A stretch of 64,000 nucleotides of DNA from Cupriavidus basilensis (GTDB taxonomy: Bacteria > Pseudomonadota > Gammaproteobacteria > Burkholderiales > Burkholderiaceae): the NCBI RefSeq assembly GCF_008801925.2, contig NZ_CP062803.1, positions 4,216,001 through 4,280,000 of the forward strand, read 5' to 3'. Of this stretch, positions 28,672-36,776 are shown piece by piece. The translations under genes were made by a program, and so were the position numbers. The number at the start of each line of letters is the position of its first letter. Within the stretch, counting starts at the first letter, position 1. The notes under the pieces are model-generated. The model was not told the DNA's origin and ran no database searches. It saw only the letters and a program-made list of their open reading frames with translations.

Positions 28672-29565
28672 ATGCGTCTCGACGACGAAGCCGAAAGCCA
28701 GAATGTAGAAGACCGCCGGGGTGAAGGCTCCGGCGGTTTCGGCGGCTTTGGCGCGGGGCCCAAGACGCTCGGCATCGGCACCATCCTGGTGGCGCTGGCG
28801 GCGTCTTATTTCTTTGGCATCGACCCTTCCGTGATCATGCAGGGCGCCTCGGTGCTGCAGGGCTCGCAGCAGCAAGCGCCGCAACAGCAGCATGTGCCCA
28901 GCCATCCCCCCGCCCGGGACCAGATGACGGTCTTCGTGCGCAAGGTGCTCGGTAACACCGAGCGCACCTGGTCGCATATCTTCGAGACCGATCTCAACCG
29001 CCGCTATGCGCCGCCCACGCTGGTGATCTTCTCGGGCGCCACGCCTACCGCCTGCGGCACGGGCCAGTCGGCCATGGGGCCGTTCTATTGCCCGGGCGAC
29101 CAGAAGGTCTATATCGACCTGGCTTTTTACGATGAATTGCGCCAGCGCTTCGGGGCCGGTGGCGATTTTGCCCAGGCCTACGTGATTGCCCACGAGGTCG
29201 GCCATCATGTGCAGAACCTGCTCGGCGTGTCGGGCAAGGTCGACGCCGCGCGCCGCCGCATGGGCGAGGCGCAGGCCAACCAGTTGTCGGTGCGCGTGGA
29301 GCTGCAGGCCGATTGCCTGGCCGGCGTATGGGCCGCCACCGCAGAGCGCTTGAACCAGCAGTTGCTGGAGCCCGGCGATATCGAGGAAGGCCTCAAGGCC
29401 GCCGCCGCCATTGGCGACGACCGCCTGCAAAAGCAGGCCCAGGGCTATGTCGTGCCGGAGGCGTTCACCCACGGCACCAGCGAGCAGCGCACGCGCTGGC
29501 TGCGCCAGGGCCTGACCAGCGGCGACATCCGCAAGTGCGACACCTTCGCGGCCAAGCAACTCTGA
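28672..29565 (+). CDS. Neutral zinc metallopeptidase, YpfJ/KPN_02809 family
   Basis: A 297-aa membrane-anchored putative peptidase. The N-terminus is Gly-rich (MRLDDEAESQNVEDRRG is the family opening), one membrane helix lies at about 33-50, a Gln-rich linker follows, and the zinc motif HEVGHH is at 174-179 with Glu210 in ELQADCLAGVW as a likely third ligand. The family's substrates are not known. A TATACT hexamer at 28607-28612 may be its -10. Same strand as pyk, 101 bp downstream. Confidence 0.9.
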   Translation: MRLDDEAESQNVEDRRGEGSGGFGGFGAGPKTLGIGTILVALAASYFFGIDPSVIMQGASVLQGSQQQAPQQQHVPSHPPARDQMTVFVRKVLGNTERTWSHIFETDLNRRYAPPTLVIFSGATPTACGTGQSAMGPFYCPGDQKVYIDLAFYDELRQRFGAGGDFAQAYVIAHEVGHHVQNLLGVSGKVDAARRRMGEAQANQLSVRVELQADCLAGVWAATAERLNQQLLEPGDIEEGLKAAAAIGDDRLQKQAQGYVVPEAFTHGTSEQRTRWLRQGLTSGDIRKCDTFAAKQL

Positions 29566-29653
29566 GCCACGCATACGGATGACTGCGCGGCGCCCCTCCC
29601 CCGGGGGCAGCGCCCCCTCGCTGGTGGGGCACTCGTTTGTGCTGAATTCGCCA

Positions 29654-29690
29654 TGTAAACGTTGTTTACAAAGTGAGCGGTGTTTATAAT
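29654..29690 (+). promoter_or_regulatory. TetR operator/promoter: TGTAAAC-N3-GTTTACA with -35/-10
   Basis: A perfect 17-bp palindrome (29654-29670) overlaps a candidate -35 TTGTTT (29662-29667). After a 17-base spacer comes a perfect -10 TATAAT (29685-29690). The predicted start of transcription is at about 29697, i.e. at the ATG of the TetR gene. The operator on the -35 suggests autorepression. Confidence 0.65.
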
Positions 29691-29697
29691 CGCGGCC

Positions 29698-30426
29698 ATG
29701 TCCGCCATCCGCCCAGCACAATCCAGCCCGTCGGCCCCGCCCGCAAACGTACCCGCCACGCCGGTTGCCGCGCGTGCCGGTGCGCCCGTTGCGCGGGCCA
29801 GCGGTGCGGAGCTGCGGCGCGAAAGTGTGCGCGAAGCCTTTTTCAATGCTGCCCGCGCATTGTTTGCCGAGGCGGGCTTCAGCGGCGTCACGCTGCGCCG
29901 CATCGGCGAGCGCTGCGGCTATAGCGCGGCCGCCATCTACCGCCATTTCGAAGACAAGACCGCACTGCTGTTCGAGCTGTGCGCGCAGGACTGGGTACGC
30001 CTCGCGGCGGCGCTGGCCGACGCGCGCGCCGCCGCGGGCACGCCTGCGCTGGCGTTGCCGGCCGTGCTCGATGCCTATGTGGCGTGGGCCCTGGCCAACC
30101 GCCACAGCTATCACCTGATGATGATGATGGGCCTGCCGGCCGACGCCGAGCGCGCGATCGATCTGCGCTGGGGCGAGCGTTTCCCGGAAGACCCGGTGAA
30201 CGCGGTGCTGTTGGCTTGCGTGCATGACCAGCAAGCCACCGCGCTGATCGATTCCATGTACGACCCCGGCGATGTCACCAACGCGCTGTGGACTGCCGTG
30301 CACGGGCTGGCCGCGCTCGAAATCACGTTCGAGCACCTGCCCCACGAGGACTGGCAGCCGCTGGCGCGCAGGCAGCAGGTGCTGCTCGCGGCGCTGCTGC
30401 GCGGCTTCTCCCGACCGTCCCGCTAG
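29698..30426 (+). CDS. TetR/AcrR-family regulator with WHG-type C-terminal domain
   Basis: A 242-aa regulator. After about 40 Ala/Pro-rich residues the TetR helix-turn-helix is clear (GFSGVTLRRIGERCGYSAAAIYRHF, in part). The C-terminal part has the VHGLAALEITF element of the TetR_C_33/WHG group. ATG 29698 lies only seven bases after TATAAT, so the mRNA is probably leaderless. The RND permease gene 155 bp downstream on the same strand is the likely target. Confidence 0.88.
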   Translation: MSAIRPAQSSPSAPPANVPATPVAARAGAPVARASGAELRRESVREAFFNAARALFAEAGFSGVTLRRIGERCGYSAAAIYRHFEDKTALLFELCAQDWVRLAAALADARAAAGTPALALPAVLDAYVAWALANRHSYHLMMMMGLPADAERAIDLRWGERFPEDPVNAVLLACVHDQQATALIDSMYDPGDVTNALWTAVHGLAALEITFEHLPHEDWQPLARRQQVLLAALLRGFSRPSR

Positions 30427-30580
30427 AGCGACGGCCAGACACACTTCCCCCACAGCGTTTGTGCCACGCTGCCCGGCGCGTTTCACCGCTTGCATCTCGC
30501 GGTGCCCGCGCGCCGGATCCGTTCCACCGCGCGGTCGCGGCGGCTAGCTGCCGCGCCGACGCAAAACAATCCAATGTGCC

Positions 30581-33500
30581 ATGGCGTCCTTTTTTCTTCG
30601 CCGGCCCGCGTTCGCGTGGGTTATTGCCATCCTCACCATGGTGGCGGGCCTGATCGCCCTCACCCGCATTCCCATCGCCCAGTATCCGGCGGTGGCGCCG
30701 CCCACCGTGATCGTCTACGCGGACTATGCCGGCGCGTCCGCGCGTACCGTGGAGGATGCGGTGACCGCAGTGCTGGAGCAGCAGATGCACGGCATTCCCG
30801 GGCTGCTCTACCTGGATGCCAGCAGCGAGGGCGGCGCCGCCACCATCACGCTGGGCTTTCGCCAGGGCACCGATGCGCAGTTGGCGCAGGTCAACGTGCG
30901 CAACCGCGTGATGCAAGCCGAGCCGCTGTTGCCGGAGGCGGTGCGCCGCGGCGGCATCTTCGTGGACCAGGCCGGCAGCAGCCCCTTCATGTATGTCTCG
31001 CTGGTGTCGCAGAACAGCCAGCTCGACGAAACCGCGCTCGGCGACTTTGCCGCCGCTTCGGTGCTGCCGATGCTGCGCCGCCTGCCTGGCATCGGCAAGG
31101 CGGAGCCCTACGGGGCCGAGTACGCTCTGCGCATCTGGTTCGATCCCGACAAGCTCAATGCCTACGGCCTTACGGCCGCGGATGTCGAGCAGGCCATCAA
31201 GGCGCGCAATGGCGACGTCACCCCGGGCCAGCTCGGCGGTGCGCCAGCGGTGCCGGGCCAGCCCTACCAGGCGCTGGTGCGCCCGCCCCGGCCGCTCGCC
31301 GAGCCGGAGGCCTTCGGCCAGATCGTGGTGCGCGCCGGCGGCGACGCCTCGCTGGTACGGCTGCGCGACGTGGCGCGGGTGGAGCTGGGCGCCAGCGACT
31401 ACCGCTACAGCTCGCGCCACGATGGCCAGGTGGCAGCCTCGATCGGCCTCAAGCTGGCAGACGGCGCCAATGTACTGGCCACCTCGCGCGCGGTGCGCGC
31501 CGCGCTCGACGAAGCCGCGCGCGGCTTCCCTGCAGGCATGCGCTACGAGATCTCATCCGACAGCGCGCAGTTCGTCGAACGCTCGATCTGGCGCGTGCTG
31601 ACCACGCTGGGCGAAGCCACGGCGCTGGTCTTCCTGATCCTCTACCTGTTCCTCGGCAACCTGCGCGCCACGCTGATCCCGGTGATCGTGGTGCCGGTTT
31701 CGTTGCTTGGCACGGTCGCCTGCCTGTACGCGTTCGGCCTGTCTCTGAACGTGATCACGCTGTTTGGCGTGGTGCTGGCGATCGGCATCCTGGTCGACGA
31801 CGCCATCGTGGTGGTGGAGAACGTCGAGCGGATCATGCGCGAAGAAGGCGTGGACGCCATGGAGGCGGCGGCCCGCTCGATGCGCGAAGTGTCCGGCGCG
31901 CTGGTGGGTGTCACGCTGGTGCTGTGCGCGGTGTTCGTGCCGATGGCGTTCCTGGGCAGCGCGGTGGGCGTGATCTACCGGCACTTCGCCATCACGCTGG
32001 CGATCTCCATCGCCTTCTCGCTGTTCTTCGCGCTTTCGCTGGCGCCGGCCATGTGCGCCAGCCTGCTGCGCCATGCCCCGCATCCGCAGCGCGGCCCGCT
32101 GGCCTGGTTCGAGCGCGGCTTCTCGGCGCTCACCGCGCGCTATGCCGGCTGGATACTGGCGCTGCAGCGGCGCCGCCTGCGCTGGCTGGGCATCTACCTG
32201 GCGCTGGCGGTGGCCGGCGGCGTGCTGATGTGGCAGATCCCCGCGGGCTTCCTGCCGGAGGAAGACACCGGCGAACTGGTGATCGATATGGAACTGCCCG
32301 CGGGCGCCACGCAGGAGCAGACACGCGCCACCGTGGCGGCGCTGGAGGCGTGGCTGAAAGCCGGCAAGTATCCCGTGCGCTCGACCTTTGCCGTGCTGGG
32401 CTGGAGCAATTCCGGCAACGGCGAGCAGCGCGCCAGCATGTACCTGGCGCTGCGGGACTGGTCGGAGCGCGGCGCCGACGAACGCGCGCACGCCGTGCTG
32501 GCCAGGCTCCAGGCCGGGCTGGAAGCGTGGCCCGGGCGGGGACAGGCGCAGCTGTACGCGTATAACGGTGCTGCCCTGCCCGAGCTGGGCAGCACCGGCG
32601 GGCTCGACATGCGGCTGGTGGCGCAGGCCGGCGCCGGGCGCGAAGCGCTGTTTGCCGCGCGCGACAAGCTGCTTGCCGCCGTCAAGGACGAGCCATCGCT
32701 GGGCGAGGTGCGCGCCACCACCGGCCAGCCGGCGCCGGCGCTGGACCTGCACATCGACTATGAGCGCGCGCGCAGCTTTGGCGTGGAGCCGGATGCCATC
32801 CACCATGCGCTGTCGGCCACGCTGGGCTCGCGCTATATCGACGAAGTCGCGCGCGAAGGCCGTATCCGCCGGGTGATCCTGCAAGCGGATGCGCCTTACC
32901 GCATGGACCCGGCCAAGCTGTCGCGCGTGCATGTGCGCAATGCCAGCGGCGGCATGGTGTCGCTGGGTGCCTTCGCCGAACTGGCCTGGGGCAAGGGCGA
33001 AGCGACGCTGGAGCGGTTCAACGGGCTCACCTCGGTGCGCATCAACGCCGAAGTGGCGCCGGACCACAGCACCGGCACAGCCATGGAACGCCTGACGGCC
33101 AAGGTGCGCGAGCTGGGCGGCGCCTACGACGTGCGCTGGACCGGGCGCGCCTTCGAGCAGCAGCAAAGCGGCACGCAGGCGCCGTGGCTGTTTGCCTTGT
33201 CGATGTTGTTCATCTTCTTGTGCCTGGTGGCGCTCTATGAAAACTGGACCTTGCCGCTGGCAGTGCTGCTGATCGTGCCGGCGGGCCTCGTTGGCGCGCT
33301 GGTGGCGATCTGGCTGCGCGGCATGCCGAACGACGTCTACTTCAAGGTGGGCGGCGTGGTGATCATGGGGCTGGCGGCCAAGAACGCCATCCTGGTGGTG
33401 GAATACGCCGAGCAGTTGCGCCGCGGCGGCATGGACCTGCTGGAAGCCGCCGGCCAGGCCGCCCGCCAGCGGCTGCGCCCGGTGGTGATGACCTCGCTGG

Positions 33501-33679
33501 CCTTTATCCTGGGCGTGGTGCCGCTGGCAATCAGCACCGGCCCGGGTGCGGCCGCGCAGCGCGCGGTCGGCACCGGGGTGCTGGGCGGCATGCTGGGCGC
33601 CACCGTGATCGGCTCGCTGGCGGTGCCGCTGCTCTATGTCTTGATCGGGCACAGGCGTGCCGGGCGCGAACGGCAATGA
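30581..33679 (+). CDS. RND efflux permease, HAE1 family (AcrB-like)
   Basis: A 1032-aa inner-membrane pump with the AcrB plan: one helix, large periplasmic domain, six helices, second periplasmic domain, five helices. The proton-relay residues are present as Asp406-Asp407 in GILVDDAIVVVENVER and Lys in GLAAKNAILVVEYAEQ. It should extrude drugs or other amphiphiles. No membrane-fusion (AcrA-like) or outer-membrane gene is next to it, so it must borrow partners encoded elsewhere. No clear ribosome site precedes the ATG. Probably regulated by the preceding TetR. Confidence 0.92.
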   Translation: MASFFLRRPAFAWVIAILTMVAGLIALTRIPIAQYPAVAPPTVIVYADYAGASARTVEDAVTAVLEQQMHGIPGLLYLDASSEGGAATITLGFRQGTDAQLAQVNVRNRVMQAEPLLPEAVRRGGIFVDQAGSSPFMYVSLVSQNSQLDETALGDFAAASVLPMLRRLPGIGKAEPYGAEYALRIWFDPDKLNAYGLTAADVEQAIKARNGDVTPGQLGGAPAVPGQPYQALVRPPRPLAEPEAFGQIVVRAGGDASLVRLRDVARVELGASDYRYSSRHDGQVAASIGLKLADGANVLATSRAVRAALDEAARGFPAGMRYEISSDSAQFVERSIWRVLTTLGEATALVFLILYLFLGNLRATLIPVIVVPVSLLGTVACLYAFGLSLNVITLFGVVLAIGILVDDAIVVVENVERIMREEGVDAMEAAARSMREVSGALVGVTLVLCAVFVPMAFLGSAVGVIYRHFAITLAISIAFSLFFALSLAPAMCASLLRHAPHPQRGPLAWFERGFSALTARYAGWILALQRRRLRWLGIYLALAVAGGVLMWQIPAGFLPEEDTGELVIDMELPAGATQEQTRATVAALEAWLKAGKYPVRSTFAVLGWSNSGNGEQRASMYLALRDWSERGADERAHAVLARLQAGLEAWPGRGQAQLYAYNGAALPELGSTGGLDMRLVAQAGAGREALFAARDKLLAAVKDEPSLGEVRATTGQPAPALDLHIDYERARSFGVEPDAIHHALSATLGSRYIDEVAREGRIRRVILQADAPYRMDPAKLSRVHVRNASGGMVSLGAFAELAWGKGEATLERFNGLTSVRINAEVAPDHSTGTAMERLTAKVRELGGAYDVRWTGRAFEQQQSGTQAPWLFALSMLFIFLCLVALYENWTLPLAVLLIVPAGLVGALVAIWLRGMPNDVYFKVGGVVIMGLAAKNAILVVEYAEQLRRGGMDLLEAAGQAARQRLRPVVMTSLAFILGVVPLAISTGPGAAAQRAVGTGVLGGMLGATVIGSLAVPLLYVLIGHRRAGRERQ

Positions 33680-33919
33680 CAAGGCGCGTGGCGGCCAATG
33701 GCGTTCGGGGTAGTTCGGATTAGTCGGGGCGGGGAACTTACGAGGCTGCCGGAGGAAAAACGAAAGGCAGGGAGTGCGGGGGGCGGCGGGCAAAAATCAC
33801 CCACCCGGCGGGAGAGAGAAGGAGGAGGAGGTCAGCCGGGCAGGTGGGAGATAAAACGGGGAGCAACAGTGATACCCAAGCGGCCACCAGAATGGCCGCC
33901 GGGTAACACGGGGTCGGTA

Positions 33920-34273
33920 TCAGACCCGGTAGCCGTACAGCGAGCCGTCGCCGCTGCGCGAGTTGTCCAGCGAGCTGGCTGCGATCTCGCCACTGAAAGC
34001 GCCGCGGGCACCATCGGTGAACGTGTCGAACTTGCCAGCCTTGGCGCCGTCGGTGAACGTGTCGAACTTGCCGGCCTTCGCGCCGTCGGTGAACGTATCG
34101 AACTTGCCGGCCTTCGCGCCATCGGTGAACGTATCGAACTTGCCGGCGCGCAACGCGTCGGCGTACACGTCGAACTTGCCGACCTTGCTGTTGGCGGGCG
34201 CTGCCAGTACCGCGGCCGACGAGGCCACCATCAGCACGGCGAGAGCGCTGCCAAGGATGCGTTTGGCATTCAT
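33920..34273 (-). CDS. Secreted 12-residue tandem-repeat protein
   Basis: A 117-aa protein with a typical signal peptide (cleavage near AVLAAPA, about residue 25). Residues 32-91 are five consecutive 12-residue units with consensus GKFDTFTDGAKA; three central units are identical at protein level and nearly so in DNA. The tail (92-117) is Ser/Gly-rich. AAGGAG lies six bases before ATG 34273. The protein should be exported, small and acidic/Phe-rich. No family is recognised. The 240 bp between it and the convergent RND gene hold only a GCGGCCA/TGGCCGC hairpin (about 33882-33901). Confidence 0.75.
   Translation of the reverse strand: MNAKRILGSALAVLMVASSAAVLAAPANSKVGKFDVYADALRAGKFDTFTDGAKAGKFDTFTDGAKAGKFDTFTDGAKAGKFDTFTDGARGAFSGEIAASSLDNSRSGDGSLYGYRV
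34001..34180 (-). repeat. Five in-frame 36-bp tandem repeats
   Basis: The repeat tract of the secreted protein: unit length 36 bp, in frame, almost identical in the three central copies, so copy number may vary by slippage or recombination. The outer units are diverged (GKFDVYADALRA at the N-terminal side, GKFDTFTDGARG at the other). Confidence 0.85.
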
Positions 34274-34720
34274 TTGGGACTCCTTCAACTGATTGTGTCG
34301 TTCTTGCTTTTAATTTGCTGTACAAGCTGCCCCGGCAAATCTATGTTGCGCTGCAGGCACGGACTGAAGATTAGTGGCTTGGCGGGCAAGGAGAAATCCC
34401 ACTGCGACGAATGGTGCGTTGCGAGTCGTGAAACGCTGGAAAGTCGGACGAACGGCGTGGATTGGCTGCCCAATGGCGTGGCGGGAGGGCTTGCGAGGGG
34501 GCGCGGCGGGTGGCTAAAGCGATGCCTGATGGCCCGCCAGCCCAGGCAGGAGGCCGGTCCGCGGGCGAACAGCTTGCGCGCGGGCTGGCGTTTTGCGGGA
34601 TGGGCGGCGCCGATGAGCGCGCGCCGGGGCGCCACGACCGGCGCCCGGAATCAGCCTGGAATCAGCCCTGAGTCGGCCTGAAAGTCCCCAAAAAGTGCGG
34701 GATAAGCTTTTGACCAGGCC
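34274..34720. other. Gene-free interval between the repeat-protein gene and rnk
   Basis: About 450 bp without a credible frame. AT-rich sequence at 34290-34330 is a probable promoter region for the leftward repeat-protein gene. A direct repeat GGAATCAGCC is present twice at 34647-34667. Nothing else seen. Confidence 0.5.
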
Positions 34721-35140
34721 TTAGACGGTGTACTGGCCGTTGGCCTCAGGCTGGAAAGACAGCTCCACCACGGTGACGCTTTGCTCACGTCCGTCCGGCA
34801 GACGGTAGCTCACGGTCTGCCCCGCGCGCGCGCCCAGCAGCACACGGCCGATCGGCGACAGTACCGACAGGCGGCCTTCCTCGAAATCGGCGGTGTCCGG
34901 ATAGACCAGCGTCCAGCGGCGCGGCGTGGCCTCGCCCTCCAGCGCGCACAGCAGGCTGGAGTTCATGGTGACCACATCCTTGGGAATTGCCTCGGCCGGC
35001 ACGATGGCCGCGCGCTCGAGGATGCTGTCGAGCATTTCGGCCAGCGGCGCAGCGCCGGCGCGGCCCGCGATGCGCTCCAGACGGGTGACGTCGAGCTCGG
35101 TCAGGTAAAGGGTCGGTTGTTGTTTGGACGATGCCGTCAT
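34721..35140 (-). CDS. rnk: Nucleoside diphosphate kinase regulator (Rnk)
   Basis: A 139-aa GreA/GreB-related protein. A short N-terminal helical region precedes the FKBP-like C-terminal domain with LVYPDTADFEEGRLSVLSPIGRVLLG. Rnk proteins bind RNA polymerase in the manner of Gre factors but have a truncated coiled coil, and influence NDP-kinase levels. The start has no competing ATG. The 530 bp upstream carry no clear gene. Confidence 0.92.
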   Translation of the reverse strand: MTASSKQQPTLYLTELDVTRLERIAGRAGAAPLAEMLDSILERAAIVPAEAIPKDVVTMNSSLLCALEGEATPRRWTLVYPDTADFEEGRLSVLSPIGRVLLGARAGQTVSYRLPDGREQSVTVVELSFQPEANGQYTV

Positions 35141-35673
35141 GATGAATCCTCGCTAAGTGGCGATGCGGCGACCCGGAACAGGCTGGAGCGATCCGTCGGG
35201 GATCGGCTCCTGGCGTTGCCAGGTCATGAAATAAGGTGAGCTGTTACCGGCGGTCAGTACCGGCGGGAAAACCGCGAACTGGGGGTGACTCGGCCCGGTT
35301 CAGCGTCTGCCTGCGTTGGGGGGAACGTCAGGCTGGGAACCGGGCAGGATCAAGCGGTGCGCTGATCCGGCGGCAGGCGATCGCCTGTTTGGCTTGCGCG
35401 CGCGGCGCCTGGACTGCGCGCGCGGTCGCGCGAGCCTGCCCGATAGGGGCAAGCTCGACAGCAATCGGCGACAGGCAGCAAGGCGTCATTGGGTGCGGCA
35501 GCAATTGGAATGGAAAATCGGGAAAGCGCGCCATGCGGCGAAACTGACGAGAGCAATGGCTCACTCAAAGGCTTCGTCGCGGGCTCGGCCCGCCGCTTTT
35601 TCACCAGCTTGGTGCGCGGCAGGTAAAGGGATCGTAGCATAGCCGGCACCGTTCAGGCACCGGGGCGCAACCC
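35141..35673. other. Gene-free interval upstream of rnk
   Basis: About 530 bp between cadR and rnk. A GCTATGCTACGAT stretch on the minus strand near 35628-35640 looks like a -10 region, which would give rnk a long leader. TACCGGCGG occurs twice in tandem at 35245-35266. Arg/Ala-rich open frames here are not protein-like and were left out. Confidence 0.4.
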
Positions 35674-36114
35674 TTACGCGTGGCTCTCAGGATGCGGATG
35701 GCACTCGCAGGCGGCGCCGGCGGCAGCTTGCTGCAGGTTCTGCAGGATGCCGCATTCGCTGGCCGGATGGGGCTGGTCGCAAGTATGGCGAAGTGCCCGC
35801 AACTGCCCTTCCAGCGCCTCCAGCGCCACGCGCTGGGCGTGGATCTGCTCGATCTGGCGATCCAGCAGGCTGTTGATATCGTCGCAGGCCAGTGTCGGAT
35901 CGCGCTCGAAGTCGCGCAGCCGGCGCACGTCGGACAGGCTCATGCCGAGGGAGCGGCAGTGCCGCACGAAGTTCAGCTGCAGCAGATGGCCGTCGCCGTA
36001 GCGGCGATAGCCGTTGTCCTCGCGCTGGGGCGCGTCGAGCAGGCCTTCGCGCTCGTAATAGCGGATGGTTTCCACGTCGCAACTGCTGTGTTTTGCAAGC
36101 TCACCGATACGCAT
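35674..36114 (-). CDS. cadR: Cd(II)/Pb(II)-responsive MerR-family regulator (CadR type)
   Basis: A 146-aa MerR regulator: winged helix MRIGELAKHSSCDVETIRYY, dimer helix, then the metal site Cys77, Cys112 and Cys121 and a His-rich tail (HPHPESHA), as in CadR. It would sense cadmium or lead. Normally it sits divergent to a CadA/PbrA pump gene, but here no pump is adjacent. A MerR operator lies upstream at 36148-36168. Confidence 0.9.
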   Translation of the reverse strand: MRIGELAKHSSCDVETIRYYEREGLLDAPQREDNGYRRYGDGHLLQLNFVRHCRSLGMSLSDVRRLRDFERDPTLACDDINSLLDRQIEQIHAQRVALEALEGQLRALRHTCDQPHPASECGILQNLQQAAAGAACECHPHPESHA

Positions 36115-36147
36115 GCGGACTCCAGGTCACTTCCGATTGCACTCAAT

Positions 36148-36168
36148 ACCCTGTAGTAATTACGGGGT
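36148..36168. promoter_or_regulatory. MerR/CadR operator
   Basis: ACCCTGTAGTAATTACGGGGT is a 21-bp interrupted palindrome of the CadR/PbrR kind (ACCC-TGTAG...TACGG-GGT). It lies 34 bases upstream of cadR, between it and the stop of speD, so it most likely serves cadR itself. Confidence 0.7.
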
Positions 36169-36214
36169 TACCTGGCAGTGTAGACCATCGCGGCAAGCCT
36201 TGCCAGCTTCGTGC

Positions 36215-36592
36215 TCAGCCCGGCGCCGGGCCCCGCGCCTGGTCGCGCAGCGTGAGCGTGCGCGGCACGAAGGCCGCGCGCATCACCTCCACCGCCAGCT
36301 CTGGCCGGGCGGCGCCGCACATGAACACATCCACGGCGGCAAAGCCGTACTCGGGCCAGGTATGGATGCTGATGTGCGACTCCTTGAGCAGCAGCACCCC
36401 GGTTACGCCCAGCCCCGGCCCGAAGTGCCGGAAGCGCGCATCGACCACGGTGGCGCCGGCGGCCTGCGCCGCCTGGTAAAGCACGCGCTCGACCAGTGCG
36501 GCATCGGCCAGCAGGTCGCTCGCCACGCCTTGCAGGTCGGCAAGCAGGTGGTGGCCGAGCACCGCCGGGCAAGGCAGGGCCGGGGCGTTCAT
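36215..36592 (-). CDS. speD: S-adenosylmethionine decarboxylase proenzyme
   Basis: A 125-aa class-1b prokaryotic AdoMet decarboxylase. Self-cleavage between Glu71 and Ser72 in LLLKESHISIHTWPE gives the pyruvoyl group. Other family residues are the HTWPEYGFAAVDVFMCG run. The product, decarboxylated AdoMet, is the aminopropyl donor for polyamine synthesis. Last gene of a five-gene leftward operon and only ten bases after the small-protein stop; the aminopropyltransferase is encoded on the divergent side at 40037. Confidence 0.93.
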   Translation of the reverse strand: MNAPALPCPAVLGHHLLADLQGVASDLLADAALVERVLYQAAQAAGATVVDARFRHFGPGLGVTGVLLLKESHISIHTWPEYGFAAVDVFMCGAARPELAVEVMRAAFVPRTLTLRDQARGPAPG

Positions 36593-36602
36593 GGCCGCCG
36601 GC

Positions 36603-36770
36603 TCATTTGTGGCCGCCGCCGGAGGACCAGCCGCTGGAGCCGGAGGAACCGCCGCTCCAGCCACGCGAGCTCGCGTATCCGGAGGCGCCGGAACCGGTGG
36701 ATTCGCCGATGTTGAAGAAGGTCGTGCCGAACAGCACGATGATGCCGTAGACAAGATAAAGCAGGCGCAC
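36603..36770 (-). CDS. 55-aa membrane peptide with Gly/Ser/Trp-rich tail
   Basis: A short gene with GTG start at 36770; AAGGA lies ten bases upstream and the frame fits exactly between the stop of the DUF4178 gene (6-bp gap) and speD (10-bp gap). The peptide opens with one membrane helix (RLLYLVYGIIVLFGTTFF, about 2-19) and continues with a tail of SGSG, SGGSSG and SGWSSGGG runs ending in HK. Packing in the operon makes it very likely real. The function is unknown; it could be a small membrane partner of the neighbouring DUF350/SPFH/DUF4178 proteins. Confidence 0.75.
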   Translation of the reverse strand: MRLLYLVYGIIVLFGTTFFNIGESTGSGASGYASSRGWSGGSSGSSGWSSGGGHK

Positions 36771-36776
36771 GCTGAC

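Noticed and set aside
30490..32565. 691-codon alternative frame inside the RND permease gene
   Set aside because: Overlaps AcrB-like coding sequence with intact motifs; translated product is Arg/Gly/Ala-rich and not protein-like.
31553..33793. 746-codon minus-strand frame opposite the RND gene
   Set aside because: His/Gln/Arg-rich mirror of the permease; no recognisable domain.
34001..34180. Regular 36-bp repeats as a possible CRISPR array
   Set aside because: The repeats are directly adjacent without spacers and all in frame within a secreted protein gene.
35350..35649. 99-codon minus-strand frame in the rnk upstream gap
   Set aside because: No ribosome site, Arg/Ala/Pro-rich, no similarity recalled.
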